From Acinetobacter sichuanensis (GTDB lineage: Bacteria; Pseudomonadota; Gammaproteobacteria; Pseudomonadales; Moraxellaceae), in contig NZ_PYIX02000013.1 in NCBI RefSeq assembly GCF_003024515.2, positions 1 through 64,000 of the forward strand: a DNA stretch of 64,000 bases. Direction: 5' to 3'. A model generated the notes under the pieces. The model was not told where the DNA came from. It saw only the letters and a list, made by a program, of their open reading frames with translations, and ran no database searches. The translations under genes and the position numbers were made by a program. Below are positions 35,801 to 45,476 of this stretch, piece after piece; positions within the stretch are counted from its first letter, which is position 1; each line of letters begins with the position of its first letter.

Positions 35801-36693
35801 GGCAAATTCATCAGTTTCGCTACAATACGGTATACAGTATCACGTAATGCATGACGATGAACAATTTGATCGATTACACCATGATCAAGCAAGAATTCAG
35901 CACGTTGGAACGGTTCTTCAAGCTTCTCACGAACAGTTTGTTCAATAACACGTTTACCCGCAAAACCAATCATGGCTTTCGGTTCAGCGATATGAACATC
36001 ACCCAACATTGCCAATGATGCAGTCACACCACCGTAAACTGGATGCGTCAACACCACAATATAAGGCAGATGTGCATCTTTCATTTTTTGGATTGCTGCA
36101 GAAGTACGTGCCATTTGCATCAAAGACAACATGCCTTCTTGCATACGTGCACCACCAGAAGCTGCAAAACAGACTAAAGGTTGTTTCAAACTAATGGCTT
36201 TTTCAGCAGCTTGAACAAAACGGTCACCCACAACCGTACCCATTGAACCGCCCATAAAATCAAATTCAAATGCGCATGCAATCAATGGAATATTTTTAAG
36301 TTGACCTTGCATGACCACTAAAGCTTCAGTTTCGCCTGTTTTATCTTGCGCTTCTTTCATACGCTCAGGATAAGGTCGACTGTCTACAAAGTGTAATGGA
36401 TCTTTTGCTACAAATTCTTGACCGAGTTCTGCACTCACATTATCAAAGAACCAATTTAAGCGATCACGTGCTTTCATTTTCAGATGTTCATCACATGATG
36501 GACAAACATAAGCATTAAAAGACATCGCAGTACGAGTAACCAATGCGTGACATTCAGGGCACTCAATGGTTGGTTCTGTAAATGTTGCTTTGAGTGTTTG
36601 TTGTTGATCAGGCACCTCAATCCCTGGAACAGAACGATCTGTCCACGGTGTTGATGCACTCAGGATTTTCCCTGATTTCACTTCTTGATTCAT
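35797..36693 (-). CDS. accD: Acetyl-CoA carboxylase carboxyltransferase beta subunit AccD
   Basis: A 298-residue AccD, which with AccA transfers the carboxyl group to acetyl-CoA in fatty acid synthesis. The N-terminal zinc ribbon has CPECH and CPSCDEH. The carboxyltransferase core has MGGSMGTVVG, GGARMQEG and HPVYGGVTASLA. It overlaps trpA upstream and folC downstream by four bases each. Confidence 0.97.
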   Translation of the reverse strand: MNQEVKSGKILSASTPWTDRSVPGIEVPDQQQTLKATFTEPTIECPECHALVTRTAMSFNAYVCPSCDEHLKMKARDRLNWFFDNVSAELGQEFVAKDPLHFVDSRPYPERMKEAQDKTGETEALVVMQGQLKNIPLIACAFEFDFMGGSMGTVVGDRFVQAAEKAISLKQPLVCFAASGGARMQEGMLSLMQMARTSAAIQKMKDAHLPYIVVLTHPVYGGVTASLAMLGDVHIAEPKAMIGFAGKRVIEQTVREKLEEPFQRAEFLLDHGVIDQIVHRHALRDTVYRIVAKLMNLP

Positions 36694-37493
36694 ACTAACT
36701 CATCGAGCGCTGCTCGAAGCTCCTTGACTTTATTCACCGCTGCTTCCACAGCTTGTTCTGGTGCTAAGTTTGCAAAAGGTTTGACAAATGCACTGCCGAC
36801 AATGACAGCATCAGCAACTTGCCCAACAGCTTTTGCTGAAGCTGCATCACTGATCCCAAAACCTACACCTACAGGAATATCTGTATATGACTTGATTTTT
36901 TGAATGCGTGTTGCGACTTCAGTTGTATCCAGTGTTGCAGCACCTGTTACCCCTTTTAATGACACATAGTAAATAAAACCACTGGCTTGTTTGACTACAT
37001 GCTGAATACGTTCATCTGTCGAAGTTGGTGCAAGCAAGAAAATTTGATTCATGTCGTATTTTTTCAATACTTCATCAAAATCTTTTGCTTCTTCTGGTGG
37101 TAAATCTACGAGAAGAACACCGTCTACACCACATTCGTTGGCATAAGCGACAAATTTTTCATATCCAATCACTTCAACAGGGTTTAAATATCCCATCAAG
37201 ACTACAGGTGTTGTGCTGTCTTTTTGACGGAATTCTTTCACCATGTTTAAAGCATCAAGGGTATTGGTTCCTGCTGCTAAAGCACGCTCTGCGGCAAGGG
37301 CAATCACTGGACCATCTGCCATTGGGTCTGAAAATGGCAAACCAAGTTCAAGTACATCTACGCCCGCTTCAACCATTTGATGCAACAAGGGTACGGTTAC
37401 ATGTGGTTGAGGATCACCCGCCATGACATAAGAAACCAATGCTTTACGCTGTTGTGATTTAAGCTGTGCAAATCGAGTGGCTAAACGTGACAT
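36690..37493 (-). CDS. trpA: Tryptophan synthase alpha chain TrpA
   Basis: A 267-residue TrpA, which cleaves indole-3-glycerol phosphate to indole and glyceraldehyde 3-phosphate. Catalytic Glu is in LELGLPFSDPMADGPVI (about 48) and Asp in DGVLLVDLPPEEA region; the phosphate loop is VGFGISDAASAK. Start MSRLATRF at 37493 fits the family; the in-frame ATG at 37505 has AAGGA too close. trpB is not in the window. trpA heads the trpA-accD-folC-SPOR operon. Confidence 0.95.
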   Translation of the reverse strand: MSRLATRFAQLKSQQRKALVSYVMAGDPQPHVTVPLLHQMVEAGVDVLELGLPFSDPMADGPVIALAAERALAAGTNTLDALNMVKEFRQKDSTTPVVLMGYLNPVEVIGYEKFVAYANECGVDGVLLVDLPPEEAKDFDEVLKKYDMNQIFLLAPTSTDERIQHVVKQASGFIYYVSLKGVTGAATLDTTEVATRIQKIKSYTDIPVGVGFGISDAASAKAVGQVADAVIVGSAFVKPFANLAPEQAVEAAVNKVKELRAALDELV

Positions 37494-37847
37494 AGGGTTG
37501 TACATTCCTTGAATTGTTAAACTTGAGGAGTTGGTTTTGTATAAATACAAGACGTTGCATTGTAACGCTATTTTTTACTCATTGGATAGAGTAACGCTGT
37601 AGCACAATGGTATCTCATATTAATACAAAATAACGAACAACCTATGACATACATTTAGCGCTATTTTATTTTTTTGGACAATGATCAAAGTTACCTATTT
37701 TTTGCTTTTTTAAAATTCGTAAATAAATTGAAAAACTTAAATCAAATCATTTAAATAACATCAGAACATGAACAAAATCTAATGCATTTTAATTTTTAAG
37801 AAATTGCAAAAGCTGTTTATACTATAGAAGCTACTCTTTTTTATTTT
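37494..37847. other. Intergenic region between trpA and NhaC-type antiporter
   Basis: About 350 bases between divergent genes, AT-rich toward the antiporter. It must carry both promoters. No repeat, RNA gene or clear consensus site was seen. Confidence 0.5.
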
Positions 37848-39185
37848 TTGAATATGACCACTCCCCCACACAGTAAAGTTCAAGCTCGTGGGCTTGCGCT
37901 GCTACCACTTATTGTCTTTTTAGCCATCTTTTTAGGCAGTGGTATTTACCATTCTATTCTTGGTACTGAATTTGCGTTTTATCAAGTCAAAGCACCTGTT
38001 GCTGCCTTACCTGCAATTATTTTAGCAATTGTGTCGTATCGTGGAAAATTAAATGCAGCAATTGATGAATTTTTACAAGGTGCAAGTCATCCCAACCTCA
38101 TTTTAATGTTTATGGTGTTTATGCTCGCCGGTGCTTTTGCCAGCGTATCGAGTGCCATTGGCAGTGTGGATGCAACAGTTCAGTTTGGACTATCCATCAT
38201 TCCACCTGAGTTTGTATTGCCCATGCTGTTTATCATCTCAGCATTTGTGGCTACAGCAATGGGAACTTCGATGGGTACCATTGCAGCTTGTGCGCCCATT
38301 GCTTTTGGTTTTTCTCAAGCGACGGATATTCAACCGATTTATGCCATTGGTGCGGTGGTCAGTGGTGCCATGTTTGGCGATAACCTGTCCATGATCTCAG
38401 ATACCACCATTGCAGCAACACGCAGTTTAAATGTTGAATTAAGAGATAAATTTCGGGTCAATATCTGGATTGCATTTCCTGCTGCTATTGTCACCATTGG
38501 TATTTATATATTGACCAACCATTCACCACAATCTATTGAATATAAAGATTATAACTTATGGTTGATCTTGCCTTATGTGGCAGTATTTCTTTTGGCTTTT
38601 ACACGCTTACATGTTTTAGCAGTCTTAGCACTTGGCGTTGTGTTATCAGGTTTAATGGGGCTATTTGTCACGCCATCATTTGACTTATTAAAATTAAATA
38701 CATCTATCTATTCAGGCTTCGAAGGCATGTTTGAAGTGGCATTATTGTCGATGTTCTTGGGGGGACTCTCTGCAATTATGCAAAAAGAAGGTGGCTTAGA
38801 GTGGTTGATTCAGCGGATTTATAGTATCACTCGATTATTTAAAGTTGGCACTCAACGCGCAGGTGAAATCGGCATCAGTTTTCTAGTTATTTTCTCAAAT
38901 TTATTTGTAGCAAATAATACCGTTGCCATTATTTTATCAGGTGATATGGCACGAGAAGTTGCTAAAGAATATGGTGTAGACCCAAAACGCGCTGCTGCAT
39001 TGATGGATATTTTTTCTTGTGTGGTGCAAGGGATCATTCCTTATGGTGCTCAATTACTGCTTGCATGTTCTATTGCAAAACTATCACCAGTTGAATTGAT
39101 TGGCTCAATTTATTATTGCTGGATTTTGGCAATTTTTGCGGTATTGGCGATTATTTTCAGATTTCCAAAACTCAAAATACGATAA
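37848..39185 (+). CDS. NhaC-type Na+/H+ antiporter family protein
   Basis: A 445-residue inner-membrane carrier with about 11-12 hydrophobic segments. Family motifs include MGTSMGTIAACAPIAFG and GAMFGDNLSMISDTTIAATRS (the conserved GDxxSPxSDTT-like region of NhaC), and later FVANNTVAIILSGDMARE. It may exchange sodium or an organic ion for protons; the substrate is not determined. It is monocistronic with its own terminator. Confidence 0.85.
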   Translation: MNMTTPPHSKVQARGLALLPLIVFLAIFLGSGIYHSILGTEFAFYQVKAPVAALPAIILAIVSYRGKLNAAIDEFLQGASHPNLILMFMVFMLAGAFASVSSAIGSVDATVQFGLSIIPPEFVLPMLFIISAFVATAMGTSMGTIAACAPIAFGFSQATDIQPIYAIGAVVSGAMFGDNLSMISDTTIAATRSLNVELRDKFRVNIWIAFPAAIVTIGIYILTNHSPQSIEYKDYNLWLILPYVAVFLLAFTRLHVLAVLALGVVLSGLMGLFVTPSFDLLKLNTSIYSGFEGMFEVALLSMFLGGLSAIMQKEGGLEWLIQRIYSITRLFKVGTQRAGEIGISFLVIFSNLFVANNTVAIILSGDMAREVAKEYGVDPKRAAALMDIFSCVVQGIIPYGAQLLLACSIAKLSPVELIGSIYYCWILAIFAVLAIIFRFPKLKIR

Positions 39186-39193
39186 AAAGACTG

Positions 39194-39225
39194 CCTCTTT
39201 GTCTCAGACAAAGAGGTTTTTTCTT
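39194..39225 (+). terminator. Terminator after NhaC-type antiporter
   Basis: CCTCTTTGTCT and AGACAAAGAGG arms with a short loop, followed by TTTTTT. It is within about ten bases of the stop codon. Confidence 0.88.
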
Positions 39226-39265
39226 ACTGTTTAATGATTAAATCTGTGGTATTGACCATAAAATA

Positions 39266-39775
39266 TTATTCAAAACTATCACTATATCGACTAAATACCC
39301 ATACCACTGCACCAAGTGAACCACGCCCTACACCATGATCTTGTCGTATAAATACTTGATAATCATTACAACGATATTGATATGCTTCTTTGTCCTGACT
39401 TAATACCCAACCCTTTTATGGAAGTTTCGAGTTTTTTAAAATACTATTTTTGAACTGATTTAAAGGTGTTTCAAGTTGTGCATATTTTCCTTCATTGTAA
39501 GAGAGCGTAAAACCAATAATACGGTTTTTTACTGGATCAAAATCTATACTTCCGACTGAAGTGACTCCTGCATTTTCAAAAGCTTGATCAACATCTAAGA
39601 TCTGAATTCGATCTTTATCAGGCTTAGCATTGCTATGTATTTTTTTAAATTGATCAAGACTTTGCATCAAAGTCATACTACCTACCGCCACTTGATTGAG
39701 TGGAATTTCACATACATTGGCTTGCACATTTGTATAAGTCATACATATAACAGCCGCTAAAATTAATTTTTTCAT
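39266..39775 (-). pseudogene. Secreted protein with in-frame TAA stop
   Basis: Begins with a signal peptide (MKKLILAAVICMTYTNVQA) and codes for 119 residues up to TAA at 39416-39418. The same frame then continues for 49 more residues without another stop (KGWVLSQDKEAYQYRC ... FSRYSDSFE) and ends at TAA 39266. The continuation has normal codon use and two regions of alternating polar/hydrophobic strand pattern that look like real protein. It is read here as a 169-codon gene cut by one nonsense mutation. The family is not recognised. A sequencing error would be an alternative cause. Confidence 0.7.
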
Positions 39776-39881
39776 TTTAAATCCTCGTTATCCTTTTCTT
39801 TTAAAAATTATTTCATCTACAAACTTTCATATTTTGATGGATTGAGAATATTTTGAATAGAAAAGATACAATTTAAAACTT

Positions 39882-40907
39882 TTATTTTAATTGCTGTTTT
39901 TTCTGCAATAAAGTCTGCCCACTATATGCCTTATAGGCTCTTGCCAATGCCGATTGGTCAGAATAACCCAAACGCATCGCGATCTCAGTCAGTTGCAGGT
40001 CACTTTCGAGTAATAACTCACAACGCTGCATGCGTTCGATTTCCACGATTTTTTTAAATGATTGACCAAATTCATTCAACTGACGTTGCAAAGTTCTCGC
40101 AGAAATATTTAATTCTTGTGCAATATCTTCAATTTTAGGAGCTTGTTCTTGCAGCCGTAGATATTCTGCAACAATAAAATGTAGTTTTTGAGGCAAAGTT
40201 TCATAGCGCGTTTTTGAGGCAATGGCTTCCTCAGCTTGTTTAACCAAAAGTTGCATCAATGAAGGATCTGCTTGTTGAATTTTTGCATTTAATCCTTCTA
40301 AACCCAAAACAAAGCTATATTCAGATTGATTAAAATGAACATCACACGCATAAAATTTTTGATAATGATAAATCGCCATTTGTGGTGGATGAGCAAAATT
40401 TACCTCTAATAATGGAAACTGATGAAGCACAACAATTTTTCGTGCTAAATGCATCATTAAAGCATTGGTCAATTCATTAATGACAATATATTTTTCATGA
40501 TGAAAAGGCCAAATAAGATGAATATGTTGCCCCACCTGCTTCATTTTCATCGGAATAATATGATCACCATCAATCACTAAACGACTAAAACGTAGAATAT
40601 TATGTAAGGCTTCAGCAACTGTGGTACTTCGTGTTGCCATATAGCCTAAAACCCCAAAGTGTTCAGGGCGAACATACTGCGCCATTTCAAAAATAATCTG
40701 TGGGCAATCTAAAGCAAGTTCAGTTTTTTTAAGAATTTGCTGAAAAAAAAGATAAGAAGACTGAGTATCAATTGGCTGAAGTAAAATTTTTTTTAAATGT
40801 GAATAGTCATCTTTTAAAAAATCAGCAGTAAAAATGTCGATTCCCTGTTCAAACAAATAAGTCTGCCAAAGATGAAAATATCCATTCGGTATATGTAATT
40901 CCTGCAT
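39882..40907 (-). CDS. AraC-family transcriptional regulator (OruR/ArgR-like architecture)
   Basis: Regulator of about 342 residues. The first 180 residues match the Arabinose_bd-type sensor region seen in OruR/FadR-like AraC proteins (GVLGYMATRSTTVAEALHNILRFSRL). The last 100 residues form two helix-turn-helix motifs (IEDIAQELNISARTLQRQLNE and LTEIAMRLGYSDQSALARAYKAYSG). ATG 40907 or the in-frame ATG at 40916 may be used. It is divergent from two metal-dependent hydrolase genes 135-145 bases away and probably controls them. Confidence 0.9.
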   Translation of the reverse strand: MQELHIPNGYFHLWQTYLFEQGIDIFTADFLKDDYSHLKKILLQPIDTQSSYLFFQQILKKTELALDCPQIIFEMAQYVRPEHFGVLGYMATRSTTVAEALHNILRFSRLVIDGDHIIPMKMKQVGQHIHLIWPFHHEKYIVINELTNALMMHLARKIVVLHQFPLLEVNFAHPPQMAIYHYQKFYACDVHFNQSEYSFVLGLEGLNAKIQQADPSLMQLLVKQAEEAIASKTRYETLPQKLHFIVAEYLRLQEQAPKIEDIAQELNISARTLQRQLNEFGQSFKKIVEIERMQRCELLLESDLQLTEIAMRLGYSDQSALARAYKAYSGQTLLQKKQQLK

Positions 40908-41051
40908 GATTGTCACTTAATCCCAAATCCATATTTGACATACTAAATTTTCATTCTGTCGTAAAATGTATAAAAATTGGCAAGATCTGTCAAAACAAAG
41001 TTGTAAAACACCGACATACTGAAAGCATCGAAGTAATGCAAGTAAAACAAC

Positions 41052-41927
41052 ATGAATGCATTGGTGAAATATCAAGCCGAACCTGTCGTTCGCACTCAAC
41101 TCAATTTTAAGCTAGATGAGATCCCACGTTTTTGGTTTGGTGGAGATCCATTTAAAACCCGTATGTTCGATGCTTTGAGTCTGACTTTTCCAGATGGTGA
41201 ACGTTACTTTATTGAATGTGTACGTCTATTTCGCAATCAAATCAGTGATCCTGAATTACAACAACGTGTTGCTGACTTTATTCGTCAAGAAGCCCAACAC
41301 GGCATTGCACATGACAAAATGAATGAGGAGATGAAAAAGCAAGGCATGCCAGTTGACCAATTTATCCAATTTCTAAATCGTTTATTTAAATCTGAACTGA
41401 AAAATCGCTCTCCCCAGTACAATATTGCCATGACGGCTGCGGCTGAGCATTTGACCGCACTGATGGCAGAAACATTTTACAGTCGCAAAGAAACACTGGC
41501 AGACGCGCATCCCTATGTACGTGCTTTATTTGCATGGCATTCCATTGAAGAAATGGAACATCGCGATGTCGCTTTTGATGTCATGCAACAAGTGGGTGAA
41601 GTGCCTGAATCTTTAAGAAAATTTACCTTAGCTTTGACCACAGTTGCTATGTTTGGTTTCACCTTTTATCGTGCCAATGTCATGCTTAGTTATGATGGCT
41701 TTAGTCGTCTTGATCGTATCAAACTTGCTGCTCAAGGCTTGCCTTGGTTCTTTGGCAAACACGGCGTAATGACTCGCATGAAGAAGCAATATTTTGACTG
41801 GTATAAACAAGGCTTTCATCCAAGCCAACATCCGATCATTGCACAATATCAGGTCTGGATAGACACCTTAGAACAAACTAATGATCCTATTTTGGCAGGT
41901 GAGGCATTTTGGCAAGCAGGTCAATAA
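41052..41927 (+). CDS. Predicted metal-dependent hydrolase, ferritin-like (PF10118 type), copy 1
   Basis: A 291-residue protein of the family annotated as predicted metal-dependent hydrolase. The visible metal motifs are of the di-iron carboxylate kind: RQEAQHG (about 79), TAAAEHLTALMAE (about 131) and WHSIEEMEHRDVAFD (about 163), that is repeated ExxH and EH pairs in helices. The C-terminal part has one hydrophobic helix (LALTTVAMFGFTFY). The function is unknown; an oxygenase or desaturase-like role is an inference. It is followed 52 bases later by a close paralogue, and the AraC gene is divergent. Confidence 0.85.
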   Translation: MNALVKYQAEPVVRTQLNFKLDEIPRFWFGGDPFKTRMFDALSLTFPDGERYFIECVRLFRNQISDPELQQRVADFIRQEAQHGIAHDKMNEEMKKQGMPVDQFIQFLNRLFKSELKNRSPQYNIAMTAAAEHLTALMAETFYSRKETLADAHPYVRALFAWHSIEEMEHRDVAFDVMQQVGEVPESLRKFTLALTTVAMFGFTFYRANVMLSYDGFSRLDRIKLAAQGLPWFFGKHGVMTRMKKQYFDWYKQGFHPSQHPIIAQYQVWIDTLEQTNDPILAGEAFWQAGQ

Positions 41928-41979
41928 CCATTTGATCTACCTAATCATTCTATAAATTTAATTTGCGAGAAATAAAACA

Positions 41980-42855
41980 ATGAATGCATATGTAAAACAT
42001 CAGGTTGACCCTGTCGTCCGAAGCAATCTAGATTTTAAACTCAATGAAGTACCACGCTTCTGGTTTGATCAAGATCCTTTTCGTACTCGTATGTTTGATG
42101 CGCTAAGTCTAACTTTTCCAGTCGGTGAACGTTATTTTATTCAAAGTGTACGTGCCTTACGTGACAAAATCAGTGATCCCGATTTACAGCAACGGGTCAG
42201 TGATTTTATCAAACAGGAAGCACAGCACGGACTGGCGCATGACAAAATGAATGAAGAAATGAAGCGTCAAGGCATGCCTGTTGATCAGTTTATTAAATTC
42301 CTTGGCGGGCATTTTGAGTACATTCTAAAAAACCGCTCTAAACAATATAACATTGCGATGACTGCTGCTGCCGAACACTTAACGGCACTGATGGCTGAAA
42401 CCTTTTATAGTGAAAAAGCAACTCTGGAAAATGTCCACCCTTATGTCAGAGCATTATTTGCATGGCATGCCATTGAAGAAATGGAACACCGTGATGTTGC
42501 CTTTGATGTGATGAAAGAGGTTGGAGAAGTACCTGAGTATCTTCGGAACTTTGCCCTCGCCTTCGTTACCTTACAAATTTTCGGCTTTACGTTTTATCGT
42601 ACCAATGTCATGTTGAAATATGACGGCTTTGGCTTAAAACAACGCGCCCAAATGGCAGTTAAAGGTTTACCATGGTTTTTTGGTCGTCAAGGTAAACTCT
42701 CTGCGATGCGCCATCAATATTTAGACTGGTTTAAAAAAGATTTTCACCCAAGCCAACACCCTGTCATTCGTCAATACCAAACTTGGGTAGATACACTGGC
42801 TGCAACGAATGACCCAATTCAAGCTGGTGAGGCATTTTGGCAAGCAGCGCTTTGA
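41980..42855 (+). CDS. Predicted metal-dependent hydrolase, ferritin-like (PF10118 type), copy 2
   Basis: A 291-residue paralogue of the preceding gene, the same length and about three-quarters identical by eye. It keeps all putative metal motifs (KQEAQHG, AAAEHLTALMAE, WHAIEEMEHRDVAFD). Differences cluster between residues 105-115 and in the C-terminal third. The ATG follows GAGAAATAAAACA. The two appear to be a tandem duplication in one operon. Confidence 0.85.
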   Translation: MNAYVKHQVDPVVRSNLDFKLNEVPRFWFDQDPFRTRMFDALSLTFPVGERYFIQSVRALRDKISDPDLQQRVSDFIKQEAQHGLAHDKMNEEMKRQGMPVDQFIKFLGGHFEYILKNRSKQYNIAMTAAAEHLTALMAETFYSEKATLENVHPYVRALFAWHAIEEMEHRDVAFDVMKEVGEVPEYLRNFALAFVTLQIFGFTFYRTNVMLKYDGFGLKQRAQMAVKGLPWFFGRQGKLSAMRHQYLDWFKKDFHPSQHPVIRQYQTWVDTLAATNDPIQAGEAFWQAAL

Positions 42856-42916
42856 GTTTATTTTAGAACAGCATTATTGAGTAAAATTATTGAGCAGAAC
42901 TATTAAGCAAAATATT

Positions 42917-43930
42917 TTACCATTTCGCATAATGCTGTTCTAAAAGAGCGTATTCATTTTTTAAAACAATAGTTTCACCTGTTTCAGTTTCGATCGTACC
43001 ACTCACTTTTGACTGCCACTGACTAAATTGACTACCCACTAAACGTAAATTTAAATTTTCAAAGCGACGCCAACCTGTTTCAACTTGAAGTTTTAATTTG
43101 TCATCTAAAGAACGAATCGTCCAGTGTTGTTCTGATTGTTTTTCAAATAATACATCTGCTAATGGAAATAAAATGCCATTTATCCATAAGCAATTTTCAT
43201 TACCAAAACTCTCATTCACACCTGATGCTAAATTTAACCCAATTCGCTGTCCTTGACTGTCCCAGAAATTACTGGATAACCAAAACCAAGCTGTTTCTGG
43301 TCTTAAAAAGCCACATGTATCATCTAAAGAAGCAAAGGTCTTGTCATTAAAATGTATAGTTTCTTGCTTTTTATTAATGAAAAAACCTTCTACACCAAGT
43401 GTGGTGAGCTTCTGTGTATATGACCAACCATTAATTCCAGTCGGACTACACATACTTAAAGCATCTGTTGCAGCACAAAAAATGCGAGCTTTTAATTTTA
43501 CATCACCATGCTTACTGATATTGATATAGCGCACACCATTGGCGTGTTGTATTTCAATATGAAAAGGTGATTTTTTAAAAGAACTCTGATTATATAAAGG
43601 TTGTTCATCGACAATGGTGTGATGCCCTAAAACATTATTTGAATTCCACTCCAATACCTCATGAGTGTGATGGTTATAAATATAGATAAAACCATGCCCA
43701 GCCCAACCAATATCAACCACAGCAAAACCAATACTATAATGCTCATGTTGAATGCTGCAAAATTTAAATTTCTTATATTTTAGACTCTTACGCCAACCTT
43801 TTAAGGTTTTACCATAAGGTGTTTTATAAATATAACGCTCTACCGAAATCGAGGTAGGTAATTGACTAAAGCGACCATAACGAGGTAATCCATTCGTTTG
43901 TATTAAATCCATTTCACCCCAATCCTTCAT
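42917..43930 (-). CDS. DUF2804-family protein
   Basis: A 337-residue protein with the form of the DUF2804 family: an opening LIQTNGLPRYGRFSQLP, then many beta strands with conserved WSYTQKLTTLGVEG and RPETAWFWLSSNFWDSQGQRIGLNLASGVN. There is no signal peptide, membrane segment or Cys motif. The function is unknown; the fold may bind lipids or a hydrophobic ligand. It is convergent with the hydrolase pair and begins at ATG 43930, with a second Met (MDLIQTNG) at 43912 as an alternative. Confidence 0.8.
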   Translation of the reverse strand: MKDWGEMDLIQTNGLPRYGRFSQLPTSISVERYIYKTPYGKTLKGWRKSLKYKKFKFCSIQHEHYSIGFAVVDIGWAGHGFIYIYNHHTHEVLEWNSNNVLGHHTIVDEQPLYNQSSFKKSPFHIEIQHANGVRYINISKHGDVKLKARIFCAATDALSMCSPTGINGWSYTQKLTTLGVEGFFINKKQETIHFNDKTFASLDDTCGFLRPETAWFWLSSNFWDSQGQRIGLNLASGVNESFGNENCLWINGILFPLADVLFEKQSEQHWTIRSLDDKLKLQVETGWRRFENLNLRLVGSQFSQWQSKVSGTIETETGETIVLKNEYALLEQHYAKW

Positions 43931-44079
43931 TTTTAAAATTCTTAGACTTTAGTCTACATTTGGATTATTACCCATTTTAAAGGACATACACAATCATTCT
44001 CAGAACTTTCTCTTTTTATTTCTCAACAGCTTCAAAATCATTTTATTTTTTGTGAAAATTACTCAAATTTAATCCATTA

Positions 44080-44105
44080 AAAAAGCCCAAATCATCAGGC
44101 TTTTT
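44080..44105. terminator. Bidirectional terminator after CoA-transferase
   Basis: AAAAAGCC (44080-44087) and GGCTTTTT (44098-44105) with a ten-base loop and T runs on both strands. It lies 41 bases past the CoA-transferase stop. Confidence 0.85.
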
Positions 44106-44146
44106 ATAAATAGATTATGAATAGACAATGTCAGTTGTGACTTAAA

Positions 44147-45265
44147 TCACCATGTTCCTTCACCTAATTCTTGACCAATATAATCATATCTCATCTGTGA
44201 ACGAGAAAACTTAATTGGACAAGCAAGTTGAGGTTCTGCTTGTTCTGCATTGGCTTTTAGAGGAACATTGACCACCCAGTTTCGTTCCTGAGCCAATGGC
44301 GAACTGAGTGCTTCATCAAGGCTTAGTACAGGTTCAACACAGAAATCAAGTTGAGCAAAAATCTCACTCCATTCTTCCCATGTTTTTGTCAGAATTTTTT
44401 CCTGAATAGCCTCTTTCACCGTTTTACGATCTTCCGCATCAAACGATGCACCTTTTTGTAAAATAATCGGTAATTCTAAAGTAGCCGCTAAACCACTCAT
44501 AAACTGCGGTTCTAAGCTACCAATCGACAGATAACGACCATCCTGAGTACGATAATAATCGTAGAATGTTCCACCATTTAATTGTTCATTTTCAGCATAT
44601 TGTTTTTGTCCACCCGCAATACTTGCAGCCGCAGCCATATTGTTCATACTGACCACACAATCGGTCATGGAAATATCAATATATTGTCCTAAACCGCTGC
44701 TGTATCGCTCTGTCACGGCTGCCAAGATGCCAATCACTGCATGTAAGGAACCGCCTGCAACATCCGCGATTTGGATTCCCATGGGTGGTGGACCACTGTC
44801 TTGACGCCCACTATGCCCCGCGATTCCTGACAAAGAAACATAGTTAATGTCATGCCCTGCTTTATCTTTATAACGACCTGTTTGACCATAACCAGTGATT
44901 GAGCAATAAATCAATTTAGGATTAATTTCTGCCAAAGTTTGATAATCTAAGCCAAGACGTTGCATAACGCCTGGTCTAAACTGCTCAATCACAATATCAA
45001 AGTCTGAAATTTTTTGTTTGATCAGTTCTATGTTTTTAGGGTCTTTTAAATCCAAAGCAACAGACTGTTTATTTCGGTTTAAATAACTATGTGAAGTTGC
45101 TTGTCCATTGGCATATGGAGGGAACAAGCGTACCAGATCTGGACGGGTTGGAGATTCAATATGGATCACTTCTGCACCCATATCAGCAAGGTACATTGTT
45201 GCAAAAGGTCCAGGTAACAAAGTTGAAAAATCGAGTACTTTCAATCCTTTTAAAGCAGTTGTCAT
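44147..45265 (-). CDS. CaiB/BaiF-type CoA transferase (possible alpha-methylacyl-CoA racemase)
   Basis: A 372-residue class III CoA transferase. The N-terminus LKGLKVLDFSTLLPGPFATMYLADMGAEVIHIE is the family signature, with DFDIVIEQFRPGVMQRLGLDY and GHDINYVSLSG following (the Asp in GHDINY is the usual catalytic residue). These features also fit alpha-methylacyl-CoA racemases. Start at 45265 (MTTALKG) is chosen over an in-frame ATG/GTG at 45280. It is divergent from an AraC regulator that may control it. Confidence 0.9.
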   Translation of the reverse strand: MTTALKGLKVLDFSTLLPGPFATMYLADMGAEVIHIESPTRPDLVRLFPPYANGQATSHSYLNRNKQSVALDLKDPKNIELIKQKISDFDIVIEQFRPGVMQRLGLDYQTLAEINPKLIYCSITGYGQTGRYKDKAGHDINYVSLSGIAGHSGRQDSGPPPMGIQIADVAGGSLHAVIGILAAVTERYSSGLGQYIDISMTDCVVSMNNMAAAASIAGGQKQYAENEQLNGGTFYDYYRTQDGRYLSIGSLEPQFMSGLAATLELPIILQKGASFDAEDRKTVKEAIQEKILTKTWEEWSEIFAQLDFCVEPVLSLDEALSSPLAQERNWVVNVPLKANAEQAEPQLACPIKFSRSQMRYDYIGQELGEGTW

Positions 45266-45476
45266 AATCGTTTTTACCAAATTTAGGTTGATTTTTATCT
45301 CATATTAGAAATATAAAACTAACATAACAATGTCATGTTCAGCCATTTACCTTGATCATTTCGGCAATTTAAGATGTAAAAAGGTGATATACAGTGTTGT
45401 AAATCGCCAATTAAATATTTTTTAGCGTCATTTAGGTCAATTTTTAGTGAACATCAAAGAGACTGAAGGATTTAAC

